Positions 6,520 to 12,949 of a DNA stretch of 12,949 nucleotides are shown in pieces. This stretch comes from Acetobacteraceae bacterium (GTDB lineage Bacteria; Pseudomonadota; Alphaproteobacteria; Acetobacterales; Acetobacteraceae). The first letter of the stretch is position 1. Every line of letters begins with the position of its first letter. The stretch covers positions 1,684 through 14,632 of the forward strand of contig PLSZ01000546.1 of the NCBI GenBank assembly GCA_003164305.1. The letters are read 5' to 3'. A program made the translations under genes and the position numbers. The notes under the pieces are model-generated. The model did not search any database. It saw only the letters and a program-made list of their open reading frames with translations, and was not told the DNA's origin.

Positions 6520-6864
6520 TCAGCGCTTCCGCAAACTGACGATATAGGTCGCCAGCGCGTCCGCCTCCGGCTTCGGCCGCTGGTCGTTCAGCATGTTCAT
6601 GTGCGGTTTCTGGATGATCGCGCTGAGACCGGCCGCGGTGGTACCGGGTTTGTTGGCGATCGCGACGAAGGACGGCGCGTCGGTCCAGCCCGCCTGATTG
6701 GATGGACCGATCACGTGGCACGACACACAGTATTGTTGCGCCAGAGCCTTGCCGGCCGCGGCGGTGTTCGGCACGCCCTGCGCCTCCGCGTGCCTCGCCA
6801 GGCCGGCCGCGGCGAGGACCAGTAGTACTCTTCCGATCGTCAGTCGCCTGCGTTGAGCTTTCAT
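6520..6864 (-). CDS. Small periplasmic c-type cytochrome
   Basis: A 114-residue exported monoheme class I cytochrome c. Residues 1-28 are a signal peptide (basic MKAQRRR, then hydrophobic GRVLLVLAAAGLA, cleavage near AEA-QG). The heme motif is C46-V-S-C49-H50, and the likely distal ligand is M89 or M91 in KPHMNMLNDQ, with the C-terminal helix ALATYIVSLRKR. It would carry electrons in the periplasm; its partner is not identifiable. It follows the kinase gene by 60 bases on the same strand and may share its transcript, although no functional link is evident. It converges on the radical SAM gene with only 18 bases between stops. The start fits the signal peptide, but the Shine-Dalgarno is weak. 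Confidence 0.92.
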   Translation of the reverse strand: MKAQRRRLTIGRVLLVLAAAGLARHAEAQGVPNTAAAGKALAQQYCVSCHVIGPSNQAGWTDAPSFVAIANKPGTTAAGLSAIIQKPHMNMLNDQRPKPEADALATYIVSLRKR

Positions 6865-6924
6865 TGCGCGGAACTCTCGATTTGTTGTCGTGGTTGATGA
6901 GCGAGCCGGACGGCTGAATCGTTG

Positions 6925-9045
6925 CTATTTCCGCCGGGTCTCCAATGGCATCGCGGTCGCCGTCACGCGCGCCCCACGCGACCGCGCCGCCTCCAACGCC
7001 CTCTTCAGATCTCGCAGGTACACCGCGGCCTTTTCGATATTCGCCGGACGCGATCGATCGAACAATGCATCCTCGGACGCGATCGCGATGATCACATCGG
7101 TGCCGTACGGCTCGTCCACCTGCCAGCCCGGATTGTTGGGGCCGGGCTGACCCAGACTGATCGCCTCACCGGGGCCGAAGATGTGTGGCGGATCGCCGGT
7201 CACATGTTGGGTGGGATCGGCGAGCAGAGGATACAGATGCTGAACGTTGCCTTGCCGGTCCAGATAGTCCACGTGCATTTCGCCGCGAAAATCCGCCATG
7301 GTCAGACGCGGCTGGATGTAATCGTCCTTCACCAGCCAGGCGGGATCACCCGGCAGCGACAAGGTCAGGCGGCCGCCGGATTCGCCAAACGGTTTGGCGA
7401 TCGGGCGAAGCAAATCCTCCCACGGGCAGAACACCTGATCCACCTGCGTCACCCGGAGCGAGGGCGCCGGATTGTTGAGGTCCATCGTGGCGAGTTTCTG
7501 TCGCAGGCTCTCGATCGCCGCGCGTCCGCCAATGCCGCTGACCTGGACCGCCGCATCACGTACGTCGCCGTCGAACAGCGAACACGGCAGCCGCGCGACA
7601 TATCCGGCGATATCCGCTCGGAGCGCCGCTGAAGGATCCGTCATCGGCAACGGCGTCTGTGCCGGCAGCGGCGTTTGGAGGGGAAGCGTGGGCTGCGGCG
7701 TGACCGGCGGTGCCACTGGAAGCGACGGCGCCAGAGCCACCTGAGGCGGAGGCTGGTTGGCGGGCGGTTGTGAGATCGGCGGCTGGATCACCGGCGGCGC
7801 CAACACCTGTGGAGACGGGGCCGGCGGTGGGATTGGCGTCAGCGGCGCGGTCGCCACCGGAGGCGCGGCCGGCGTCTGTTGTGGCATTCGCGGCGGCGCC
7901 ACGGTGGGTGCCGGCACGCTGCTCGCCGGCGGCGTGGTGGGCTCGGTCGCCGGCGTGGTCGAACGCCCGGCCATGAAGTAATAGCCAAGCCCCCCCACCA
8001 CAGCGAGCACCGCCACGCCGCCACCGAGGGCAAGCGGCATGACGGACGATTTGCCGGCTTTCGGCGTGACAGCCGGCGGCCGTGGTGGAGGTGCGATCGA
8101 CGCGGCGAGCGAGGACACCGACAGATCCGCCGCCGCTCTCTGCGCGGGTGTGGTCGATGCCGGGCGCGGAACCGCGATCATGGTCGCTTCGCCGTTATCC
8201 GCCGGCGCCTCGGCCGCCGTCGCGGGCGCTTCCGCCGCCGCCCGGATCGCCGCCATGAACTCCGCCGCCGAGGCGTACCGGTCTTCTGGCCGCTTCGCCA
8301 TCGCCTTGCGCACCACGGCGTCGAAGCCGCGCGGCGCGGTGACCGAAATCTGCGACGGCGACGGCGCCTCGGTGTTCAGCGCCTTGTGCATGATCGCCGA
8401 CATGCTGCCTTCGAACGGCCGCTCGCCGGTCAGCAACTGATAGAGCAGCACGCCGGACGAATAAATGTCGGACCGCGCATCGACCACCTGGCCCATGAAC
8501 TGCTCGGGCGACATGTAGGCGGGTGTGCCTAGCACCGTCCCCGCCTGCGTCATGCTGGAGCTTTCGATGCGGGCGATGCCGAAATCGGCGATTTTGCCCT
8601 GCCCGGCCTTGGTCAGCATCAAATTCGCCGGCTTGATGTCGCGATGCACGACGCCGCGCTCGTGGCTGAATTGCAGGCCGGCGAGCAGATCCCCCATGAT
8701 CCGCACGATCTCCGGCAGCGGAAACCGCTCGTTCTTGTCGAGCAGGTTCTTCAGCGACGGCCCATCGACGTACTCCATCACGATATAGGCGAGGTCGGCG
8801 GTCTCCCCGTAATCGAACACGCCGACGATGTTGGGGTGGGTCAGACGTCCGGCGGCCTGTGCCTCGCGGCGGAAGCGGGCAATCTCTTCCTTCGTTTCGT
8901 CATCGGCGACTTCCGGCAGACGTACGGTTTTGATCGCGACGACGCGTTCGATGACCGGATCGAAGCCCTCGTAAACGGTTCCCATGGCACCGCGACCAAG
9001 CTGACGCCTGATCTCGTATTTTCCCAGGGTTTCGACCGCCGACAT
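6925..9045 (-). CDS. Membrane Ser/Thr protein kinase with exported DUF4384-like C-terminal domain
   Basis: A 706-residue Hanks-type receptor kinase. Cytoplasmic kinase domain at about 9-268: glycine loop GRGAMGTV (18-25), catalytic K39 in AIK, helix-C E61, HRDIKPAN (134-141; an RD kinase), DFG (154-156), threonine- and serine-rich activation loop, and SPE (179-181). A single membrane helix is at about 335-358. A Pro/Gln/Ala-rich linker spans about 360-470, with repeats such as QTPLPAQTPLP. The exported part has a small unrecognised module with two cysteines (C488, C540), then a DUF4384-like domain at about 557-665 (GGRLTLSL, VQHLYPL, FGPGEAISLG, VDEPYGTDVIIAIASEDALF). The architecture suggests sensing outside and Ser/Thr phosphorylation inside. 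The ATG at 9045 precedes the fold directly, but its Shine-Dalgarno is weak. The nearby CHAT protein is notable, since DUF4384 is often found with caspase-like proteins. Confidence 0.93.
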   Translation of the reverse strand: MSAVETLGKYEIRRQLGRGAMGTVYEGFDPVIERVVAIKTVRLPEVADDETKEEIARFRREAQAAGRLTHPNIVGVFDYGETADLAYIVMEYVDGPSLKNLLDKNERFPLPEIVRIMGDLLAGLQFSHERGVVHRDIKPANLMLTKAGQGKIADFGIARIESSSMTQAGTVLGTPAYMSPEQFMGQVVDARSDIYSSGVLLYQLLTGERPFEGSMSAIMHKALNTEAPSPSQISVTAPRGFDAVVRKAMAKRPEDRYASAAEFMAAIRAAAEAPATAAEAPADNGEATMIAVPRPASTTPAQRAAADLSVSSLAASIAPPPRPPAVTPKAGKSSVMPLALGGGVAVLAVVGGLGYYFMAGRSTTPATEPTTPPASSVPAPTVAPPRMPQQTPAAPPVATAPLTPIPPPAPSPQVLAPPVIQPPISQPPANQPPPQVALAPSLPVAPPVTPQPTLPLQTPLPAQTPLPMTDPSAALRADIAGYVARLPCSLFDGDVRDAAVQVSGIGGRAAIESLRQKLATMDLNNPAPSLRVTQVDQVFCPWEDLLRPIAKPFGESGGRLTLSLPGDPAWLVKDDYIQPRLTMADFRGEMHVDYLDRQGNVQHLYPLLADPTQHVTGDPPHIFGPGEAISLGQPGPNNPGWQVDEPYGTDVIIAIASEDALFDRSRPANIEKAAVYLRDLKRALEAARSRGARVTATAMPLETRRK

Positions 9046-9117
9046 TCCGTGAATTCCGCCTTATGCTCTCACGTTTATACGAACCCGCGTCGACGTCCGC
9101 TCTCGGTCGTGACGCCC

Positions 9118-9153
9118 CGGTAGCGTCATCCTCGGCGGTAGCGTCATCCTCGG
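9118..9153. repeat. Two exact 18-bp tandem copies upstream of the kinase gene
   Basis: The unit CGGTAGCGTCATCCTCGG occurs twice back to back (9118-9135 and 9136-9153) with no mismatch. The second copy forms the left arm of the adjoining palindrome at 9146-9168. The 278-base spacer 9046-9323 holds this repeat and the palindromes, and no convincing gene. Confidence 0.85.
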
Positions 9154-9168
9154 ACTCGACCCGAGGAT
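9146..9168. repeat. REP-like palindrome 1
   Basis: ATCCTCGG (9146-9153) and CCGAGGAT (9161-9168) form a perfect 8-bp stem with a 7-base loop. Palindromes with a CGTCATCCTCGG...CCGAGGAT core are common as scattered intergenic elements in alphaproteobacteria. It could also stabilise or end a transcript leaving the CHAT gene. Confidence 0.6.
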
Positions 9169-9221
9169 CGGCCCGCATAGGAATCGTGCCCGACCTGATA
9201 GCACGGGGCCTGCATCACGAG

Positions 9222-9244
9222 ATGCCAGGGTCAAGCCCTGGCAT
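9222..9244. repeat. REP-like palindrome 2
   Basis: ATGCCAGGG (9222-9230) and CCCTGGCAT (9236-9244) form a perfect 9-bp stem around the loop TCAAG, followed by GACGG. This form (CGTCATGCC...GGCATGACGG) is typical of dispersed extragenic palindromes in alphaproteobacteria. It lies about 80 bases past the CHAT stop (9324), without a T-run. Confidence 0.65.
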
Positions 9245-9323
9245 GACGGATGGTTGGCTGAAATCACGCTCGGGTATTCCGGGCAGCCGGGAATGGCCGC
9301 TTGGATTCGGATCATAAACTCTT

Positions 9324-9968
9324 CTACAGCCGGGACGAAACATTACTCCGGGCAGAACCCTCGCCGCCATCCCCGATCACGGCGAACGGCGCCCAAAAGA
9401 ACGGGTGCGCGATTTCCGCCGGCAGCTGACCATTCGCGGCCCGGTCGAGCAGGCTGAGCTGCGCCTCCCGCAGCGCCCCGGTGACCCCGTGGTCCGGTTT
9501 TTCCTTCATGTCGTTGATCGTCAGCACGACCAGCAGCGCGGCGACCTGATCGCTCACTTCCCAGTGCGATACCAGCAACGACCGGGCGCGCGCGAAGAAG
9601 AACGACCTCGCGAGGCCGGAGAGACTTTCGCCGGCGCCGCCGCCCGGTCCACCCGAGTTACAGGCCGAGAGGATGACCAGGTTGGCGTCCAGATCCAGTC
9701 CCAGCAGTCTGGACGCGCTCAGCAGCGCGCCCTTCGCGTCCCGCGCGCCCGGCGGGGGTGAGGTCACGATCGCCGCCTCGGTCTGGCAGCGCAGATCGGT
9801 CGGCAGCAGCGCGTGCGCCGCGAAGTGCAGGATGCGGTAGTCCTTCAGCGGCGTGTCCAGCACCTTTTCGACGGTATAGGCATCGCCGGTGAGTTCATCC
9901 GCGGTCGATGCGCCGAGCACCGCGCGCGCGTTGTCCAACTCCTTCACAGCACCTGGCAGCGGCGGCAA
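9324..9968 (-). CDS. CHAT protease domain, C-terminal fragment (downstream of a frameshift)
   Basis: This carries the catalytic half of a caspase-like CHAT domain. Residues numbered from the TTG at 9968 show the catalytic histidine H52 in LHFAAHALL and cysteine C103 in LVILSACNSGG, then GLARSFFFARARSLLVSHWEV (119-139) and the terminal strand HPFFWAPFAVIGDG. CHAT proteases cut partner proteins and are usually regulated by TPRs. The fragment has no ATG and no ribosome site at its apparent start. Its frame is open further upstream, where it reads ARAGGDFHPVTLAEADASFPP and on through SGRLLASLPP, clearly the continuation of the upstream gene in a different frame. So it is the 3' part of one TPR-CHAT gene broken near 10048-10063. 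It may be unexpressed, expressed by recoding, or intact if the shift is a sequencing error. Confidence 0.85.
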   Translation of the reverse strand: MPPLPGAVKELDNARAVLGASTADELTGDAYTVEKVLDTPLKDYRILHFAAHALLPTDLRCQTEAAIVTSPPPGARDAKGALLSASRLLGLDLDANLVILSACNSGGPGGGAGESLSGLARSFFFARARSLLVSHWEVSDQVAALLVVLTINDMKEKPDHGVTGALREAQLSLLDRAANGQLPAEIAHPFFWAPFAVIGDGGEGSARSNVSSRL

Positions 9969-11845
9969 TGACGCCAGCAGACGGCCGCTGTCCCCGCAGG
10001 TTCCCGGCGGGAAGCTGGCATCGGCCTCGGCCAGGGTGACCGGGTGGAAGTCGCCGCCGGCACGTGCGTGATGGTCGCCTGACGGAGCAGCCAGGGCGCC
10101 GTCGCCAGCTTGTCCAGCTCGGCCGGACCGGTCAGCAACACCTCGAACGGCAGCGATAGCAGCGGACCGGTCGGAGCGATCACCAGCGACGAGGCGCCTT
10201 TGATCGGACCAGCCACGCCGCCGAGGGTGATGTCGTAAAGCTGGCGCGCGTCCGCGATGTCGAAGGTCGGCAGCGCGTTGACCTCGGTCTTCTCGATGCC
10301 GGCGCGGATCGCGGTCACCAGCGGGCCGATCTTGTCGATGCCGCCGTCGATTTTCGCGGTCGAGATCGCGCCGTCGCGCAGCACGAAAGCCCAGCCTTCG
10401 GATTTGCTGAGGAAGAGGGCGATGAAAGCCTCGTTGGGGTGGAGCGCCGCGAACACCGCGCTGGCCGGCACCACGTCCTGCACCAACTGTCCATAGTTCG
10501 GCGACAGGGTGCGCACCTCGGCCTCGGCCTGCGCCAACGCGGCGGTCGCCTGATCCGCCTGTTGTTGCAGCCGCGAGACCTCATCGGCGGCGCGGCCGGA
10601 GGCGCCGGCCACGCCGATGGTGTCCAGCGCGCGATAGACGCGGTCAACTTCGCGCTGCAGGTCGTCGCGCTTTTTCAGCGCCGCGCCAATCTTCGGGTCG
10701 CGCGCGTTTTCCACCAGCGAGGCGCTGGCCTGAGCGATCTGGTGGCTGGTGATGGTGCCTTGCGCGACCTGCGCGGCCAGGAACATCTCCGTGCTGTTGG
10801 AGCCTATGCCGAAGGTGCCGCCGCTCGCGTAGGCGTCCAGACATGGGGCCATCAACTCGGGCGAGGTGCCGGCGCCGATCGTGACCAGCGTCTTCACCGC
10901 GCGGCGGCAGGTGGACAACGCCGAACTGGTCTGGCCGGCGCGCATCAGTTCGCCGGCGTGGATCAGGGCCGCCTCGGCGGCGGGCTTGGTCCCGGGCAGC
11001 GCGACATCGAACGCGTCGTCGGACCGGCTGAGATCCGCCAGCGCGCGATCCTGTTCCGACTCGCCGGCCGCCGTCACGCCGGCGGTCCGGAACACGCGCG
11101 CGAACACGCTCGGCCGGCCGAGGTCGTTGGCCGACGCCACCCGGGCCGCGAAGCCGGTCAACACGTCGGCTTCCGTCGGCTTGCCAAGATCACGCAGCGC
11201 GATGGCGCGGTAACGCAACACCTCGATCAGGCCCAGCAAGGCGGGCTGCACGCTCGGATCGGTGCCGAGCAGCTTGAAGCTCGAGACCGGGCCGCGGCTC
11301 GCGTTGGCGTTGAGATCGAAACGGTTGCGCACCGGCCGGGGCACCGGCTCCCGCGTCAGGGCCTCGGGGGGTACCAGCGCGGTGTAGGCGACCTGCGCCG
11401 CGCCCAGAAGGGGCTCCGCTTCGGCGGGTTTCTTTTCGTTGAGCATGTGCACACCGCGGTAGTGCAGCAGGCGGGCCTTCAGACCGGCGTCTTTCGACGG
11501 CGCCAGCACGCGCTCGGCCTCGGCGAATTGCGCGTCCGCCTGCGAGAACTGACCCAATGACGAGAGTTGCAACGCGAGCGACATCATCGGCAGCGCGAGC
11601 AGCGGGCTGTCGTTGCCGTGCAGCTTGCGTTGCTCGGACAGTGCCTCGCGGAACCGTGACTCCGCCTCGGTGGGACGTCCGGCGAGGTTGGCGCGGGTGC
11701 CCTCGGCCATCGCCTTTTCGAAATTCCGCGTGTCGCCCTGGGCGGCGGATTTCGGTCCTCCGGTCCAGTAGTCGGACGGCGCCGGCTTGTCGCACCCCAC
11801 GAGCAGGGTCAGCAGGAGGGTGACGGCGGGGAGCAGCGGGCGCAT
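9944..11845 (-). CDS. TPR-CHAT lipoprotein, N-terminal part (frameshifted before the catalytic residues)
   Basis: The main part of a TPR-CHAT gene. The start MRPLLPAVTLLLTLLVGCDK is a lipoprotein signal with lipobox LVGC, so the product should be lipid-anchored outside the cytoplasm. Numbered from 11845, residues about 40-320 are helical TPR-like repeats (NLAGRPTEAESRFREAL, LGQFSQADAQFAEAERVL, LNEKKPAEAEPLLGAA). About 389-447 is a likely coiled coil (ALKKRDDLQREVDRVYRALD, VSRLQQQADQATAALAQAEA). The CHAT domain begins near 452 and reads normally to ATITHVPAA (about 591-598). The remaining 35 residues (ending CWRHCRRCQVL) are a wrong-frame tail. The ATG at 11845 is preferred to 11860 because it begins the signal peptide and has GAGGTG nine bases upstream, inside the end of the preceding gene, whose stop is one base before it. 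Translation of the two genes is therefore probably coupled. Confidence 0.86.
   Translation of the reverse strand: MRPLLPAVTLLLTLLVGCDKPAPSDYWTGGPKSAAQGDTRNFEKAMAEGTRANLAGRPTEAESRFREALSEQRKLHGNDSPLLALPMMSLALQLSSLGQFSQADAQFAEAERVLAPSKDAGLKARLLHYRGVHMLNEKKPAEAEPLLGAAQVAYTALVPPEALTREPVPRPVRNRFDLNANASRGPVSSFKLLGTDPSVQPALLGLIEVLRYRAIALRDLGKPTEADVLTGFAARVASANDLGRPSVFARVFRTAGVTAAGESEQDRALADLSRSDDAFDVALPGTKPAAEAALIHAGELMRAGQTSSALSTCRRAVKTLVTIGAGTSPELMAPCLDAYASGGTFGIGSNSTEMFLAAQVAQGTITSHQIAQASASLVENARDPKIGAALKKRDDLQREVDRVYRALDTIGVAGASGRAADEVSRLQQQADQATAALAQAEAEVRTLSPNYGQLVQDVVPASAVFAALHPNEAFIALFLSKSEGWAFVLRDGAISTAKIDGGIDKIGPLVTAIRAGIEKTEVNALPTFDIADARQLYDITLGGVAGPIKGASSLVIAPTGPLLSLPFEVLLTGPAELDKLATAPWLLRQATITHVPAATSTRSPWPRPMPASRREPAGTAAVCWRHCRRCQVL
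10048..10063 (-). other. Apparent frameshift site inside the TPR-CHAT gene
   Basis: The upstream frame is good through THVPA and the downstream frame is good from about GDFHPVTLAEADASF, so the switch falls inside the GC-rich run GTGCCGGCGGCGACTT on the minus strand. From memory of CHAT proteins, about 20 residues normally separate the HVP-type strand from a GFGDF-type motif; these also seem to be missing. That points to a short deletion of a length not divisible by three rather than a single-base slip. Confidence 0.7.
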
Positions 11846-11846
11846 G

Positions 11847-12949
11847 TCAGTACACCTCATCCGAGACGAGCGGGAGGAGCAAATCGTCTTCGTCGGTTGG
11901 ATCGAAAATGGATCCGATGACGAAATTGTTCAACGGACTGGCGGCCGGAATGCCCTGCGTTGTCAGCAGCACGCAGTTGATCGAGGCGATCGGGCAACCG
12001 TTGACCTGGAACGAGGCGTTGGTACCGGGCGCGATATTGGCGGCGCCCGCCGCCGCGTTGCCGCTCAGGCCGTTGACCATGCCGGTCAGCGCGGTTCCGG
12101 CCGCCCCCTGAGGCGAGAAGATCGCGTCCAGGTGGTTCACATTGATCGCGCCCGTCGATTTCGCGTCCGTTCCGACGAGATCGAGGATGAGCCATGACGT
12201 GGGCGCCGCGAGCCCGCTGGTGCCGAACGCGACAGTTCCGGTGGACGTGATCCCTATGGTCGGCAGTTGGTTCTGGCCGGCAAGCCCGGTCACGGTCAGG
12301 AAGCCGCTCTGCTGCGTGAACTGATTGGTGAACAGATAGAAGCCGGCGTTGGAACCGGTCGCCGCGATGTCGTTTTGCAGCGTGGCGGCCGGCAGGGTCC
12401 CGGCAACGTAGGTGATGCCGCCGGTCTGGATCAACGCGGTCGAGGTCGCGGTGAACGTGCCGGTGCCGGTGCTGCCCTGATTGACGATGATCCGCGGCGC
12501 GCTGAGCGTGCCGCCGATGGTGATCGCGTTACCATCGACGATCGAGATCGTGGTGCTGGCGGCGATGCCGCCGCCGCTGCTCAGCGTCAGCGTGCCGGTG
12601 TCGTTCAGCGCCACTGCCCCGGCCGTGCTGGCGATGAGGCCGGACACGGTCATGTCGCCGGCGGTGTCAGTGAGGATAACTCCCCCCGGGCCGCGGATGG
12701 TGCCGGAGACGGCCAGGGTGCCGGCATCGGTGACCCCGATGGTGCCGCCGCTGACGATGTTGCCCGCGACGCTCATCGGCCCGGACTCGACGATGGTCAC
12801 CCCGGTCTGACCGTTGATCAGGCCAGGCACGCCCAAAAGCCCAACGTCGTTGATCGCCACGGTGCCGCCCGGGCTGGTGACGGTGCCGCCAACCGCCATC
12901 GCGCCAATATCGGCGATGGTGACGCCCGACTGGCCGCTGATCAGGCCAG
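11847..12949 (-). CDS. Large beta-helical repeat protein, C-terminal part (probable two-partner-secretion adhesin; runs off right edge)
   Basis: The frame is open from the right edge to TGA at 11849-11847, giving 367 codons of C-terminus; the ATG at 12899 is internal. The sequence is low in charge and rich in Gly, Thr, Val, Ala and Ile. Rungs of about 20-21 residues, such as VPGLINGQTGVTIVESGPM and SVAGNIVSGGTIGVTDAGTL, fit a right-handed beta-helix of the filamentous haemagglutinin type. The final 110 residues are non-repetitive, hold two cysteines six residues apart (GCPIASINC, 49 and 42 residues from the end), and finish with an acidic, hydrophobic tail (DPTDEDDLLLPLVSDEVY). Such passengers cross the outer membrane through an FhaC/ShlB porin, which would lie outside the window together with the N-terminal secretion domain. 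The lipoprotein gene begins one base after this stop. Function (adhesion, matrix or effector delivery) is inferred from the fold. Confidence 0.82.
   Translation of the reverse strand, partial: GLISGQSGVTIADIGAMAVGGTVTSPGGTVAINDVGLLGVPGLINGQTGVTIVESGPMSVAGNIVSGGTIGVTDAGTLAVSGTIRGPGGVILTDTAGDMTVSGLIASTAGAVALNDTGTLTLSSGGGIAASTTISIVDGNAITIGGTLSAPRIIVNQGSTGTGTFTATSTALIQTGGITYVAGTLPAATLQNDIAATGSNAGFYLFTNQFTQQSGFLTVTGLAGQNQLPTIGITSTGTVAFGTSGLAAPTSWLILDLVGTDAKSTGAINVNHLDAIFSPQGAAGTALTGMVNGLSGNAAAGAANIAPGTNASFQVNGCPIASINCVLLTTQGIPAASPLNNFVIGSIFDPTDEDDLLLPLVSDEVY
12585..12949 (-). repeat. Degenerate coding tandem repeats, about 20-21 codons per unit
   Basis: Five or more successive units each contain a G-L/T/N-I-x(4-5)-G-V/A-x-hydrophobic pattern ending in a D/E-x-G turn: GLISGQSGVTIADIG, GLINGQTGVTIVESG, GNIVSGGTIGVTDAG, GTIRGPGGVILTDTAG, GLIASTAGAVALNDTG. 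The two nearest the window edge are the most alike (GLISGQSGVTI and GLINGQTGVTI). They probably continue beyond the window. Confidence 0.75.

Noticed and set aside
9118..9168. CRISPR array
   Set aside because: Two copies of an 18-bp unit in direct contact with no spacers, and no cas genes.
9061..9317. Short overlapping open frames (84 codons) on both strands in the CHAT-kinase spacer
   Set aside because: They are translations of the palindromes and tandem repeat, for example GSSPRMTLPPRMTLPGR, a well-known artefact of REP-like DNA.
10439..11560. Plus-strand open frame of 373 codons
   Set aside because: Antisense to the TPR region of the CHAT lipoprotein; no motif.

Overview
The window is dense, GC-rich bacterial DNA. 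Its codon style, gene families and intergenic palindromes of the ATGCCAGGG-TCAAG-CCCTGGCAT type suggest an alphaproteobacterium, perhaps Acetobacteraceae/Rhodospirillales. This placement is by overall impression; there is no rRNA or other marker gene. No tRNA, rRNA, CRISPR array or transposase was seen, and no gene-free stretch exceeds 300 bases.

Left end, minus strand (1-1624): the N-terminal part of a MoxR-type AAA+ ATPase, cut by the window edge, is preceded by a 218-residue protein. That protein resembles the catalytic core of the CyaA/edema factor/ExoY nucleotidyl cyclases but lacks their large insert. Upstream is a periplasmic PCu(A)C copper chaperone with a textbook metal motif.

Plus-strand pair (1715-3321): an Asp/Glu-racemase/maleate-isomerase-type enzyme and a PuuE-like polysaccharide-deacetylase-fold enzyme share a 4-base ATGA overlap. 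They look like a two-gene catabolic unit of unknown substrate.

Envelope block (3285-6501): a family 4-type glycosyltransferase and a PEP-CTERM exported protein lie on the minus strand, the latter divergent from a radical SAM/SPASM protein on the plus strand. PEP-CTERM proteins are normally sorted by an exosortase in exopolysaccharide-producing bacteria, so the neighbouring glycosyltransferase fits. No exosortase is visible here.

Right half, minus strand (6520-12949): in transcription order, the C-terminal part of a very large beta-helical repeat protein (probably a two-partner-secretion adhesin), then a TPR-CHAT lipoprotein one base downstream of its stop, then a 278-base spacer with REP-like palindromes and a tandem repeat, then a membrane Ser/Thr kinase with a DUF4384-like exported C-terminus, then a small cytochrome c. 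The CHAT gene is broken by a frameshift near 10048-10063, although both catalytic residues survive in the downstream frame. The beta-helix/CHAT/kinase-DUF4384 grouping, with its predicted proteolytic and sensory parts outside the cytoplasm, and the compact cyclase-like protein are the most interesting items.
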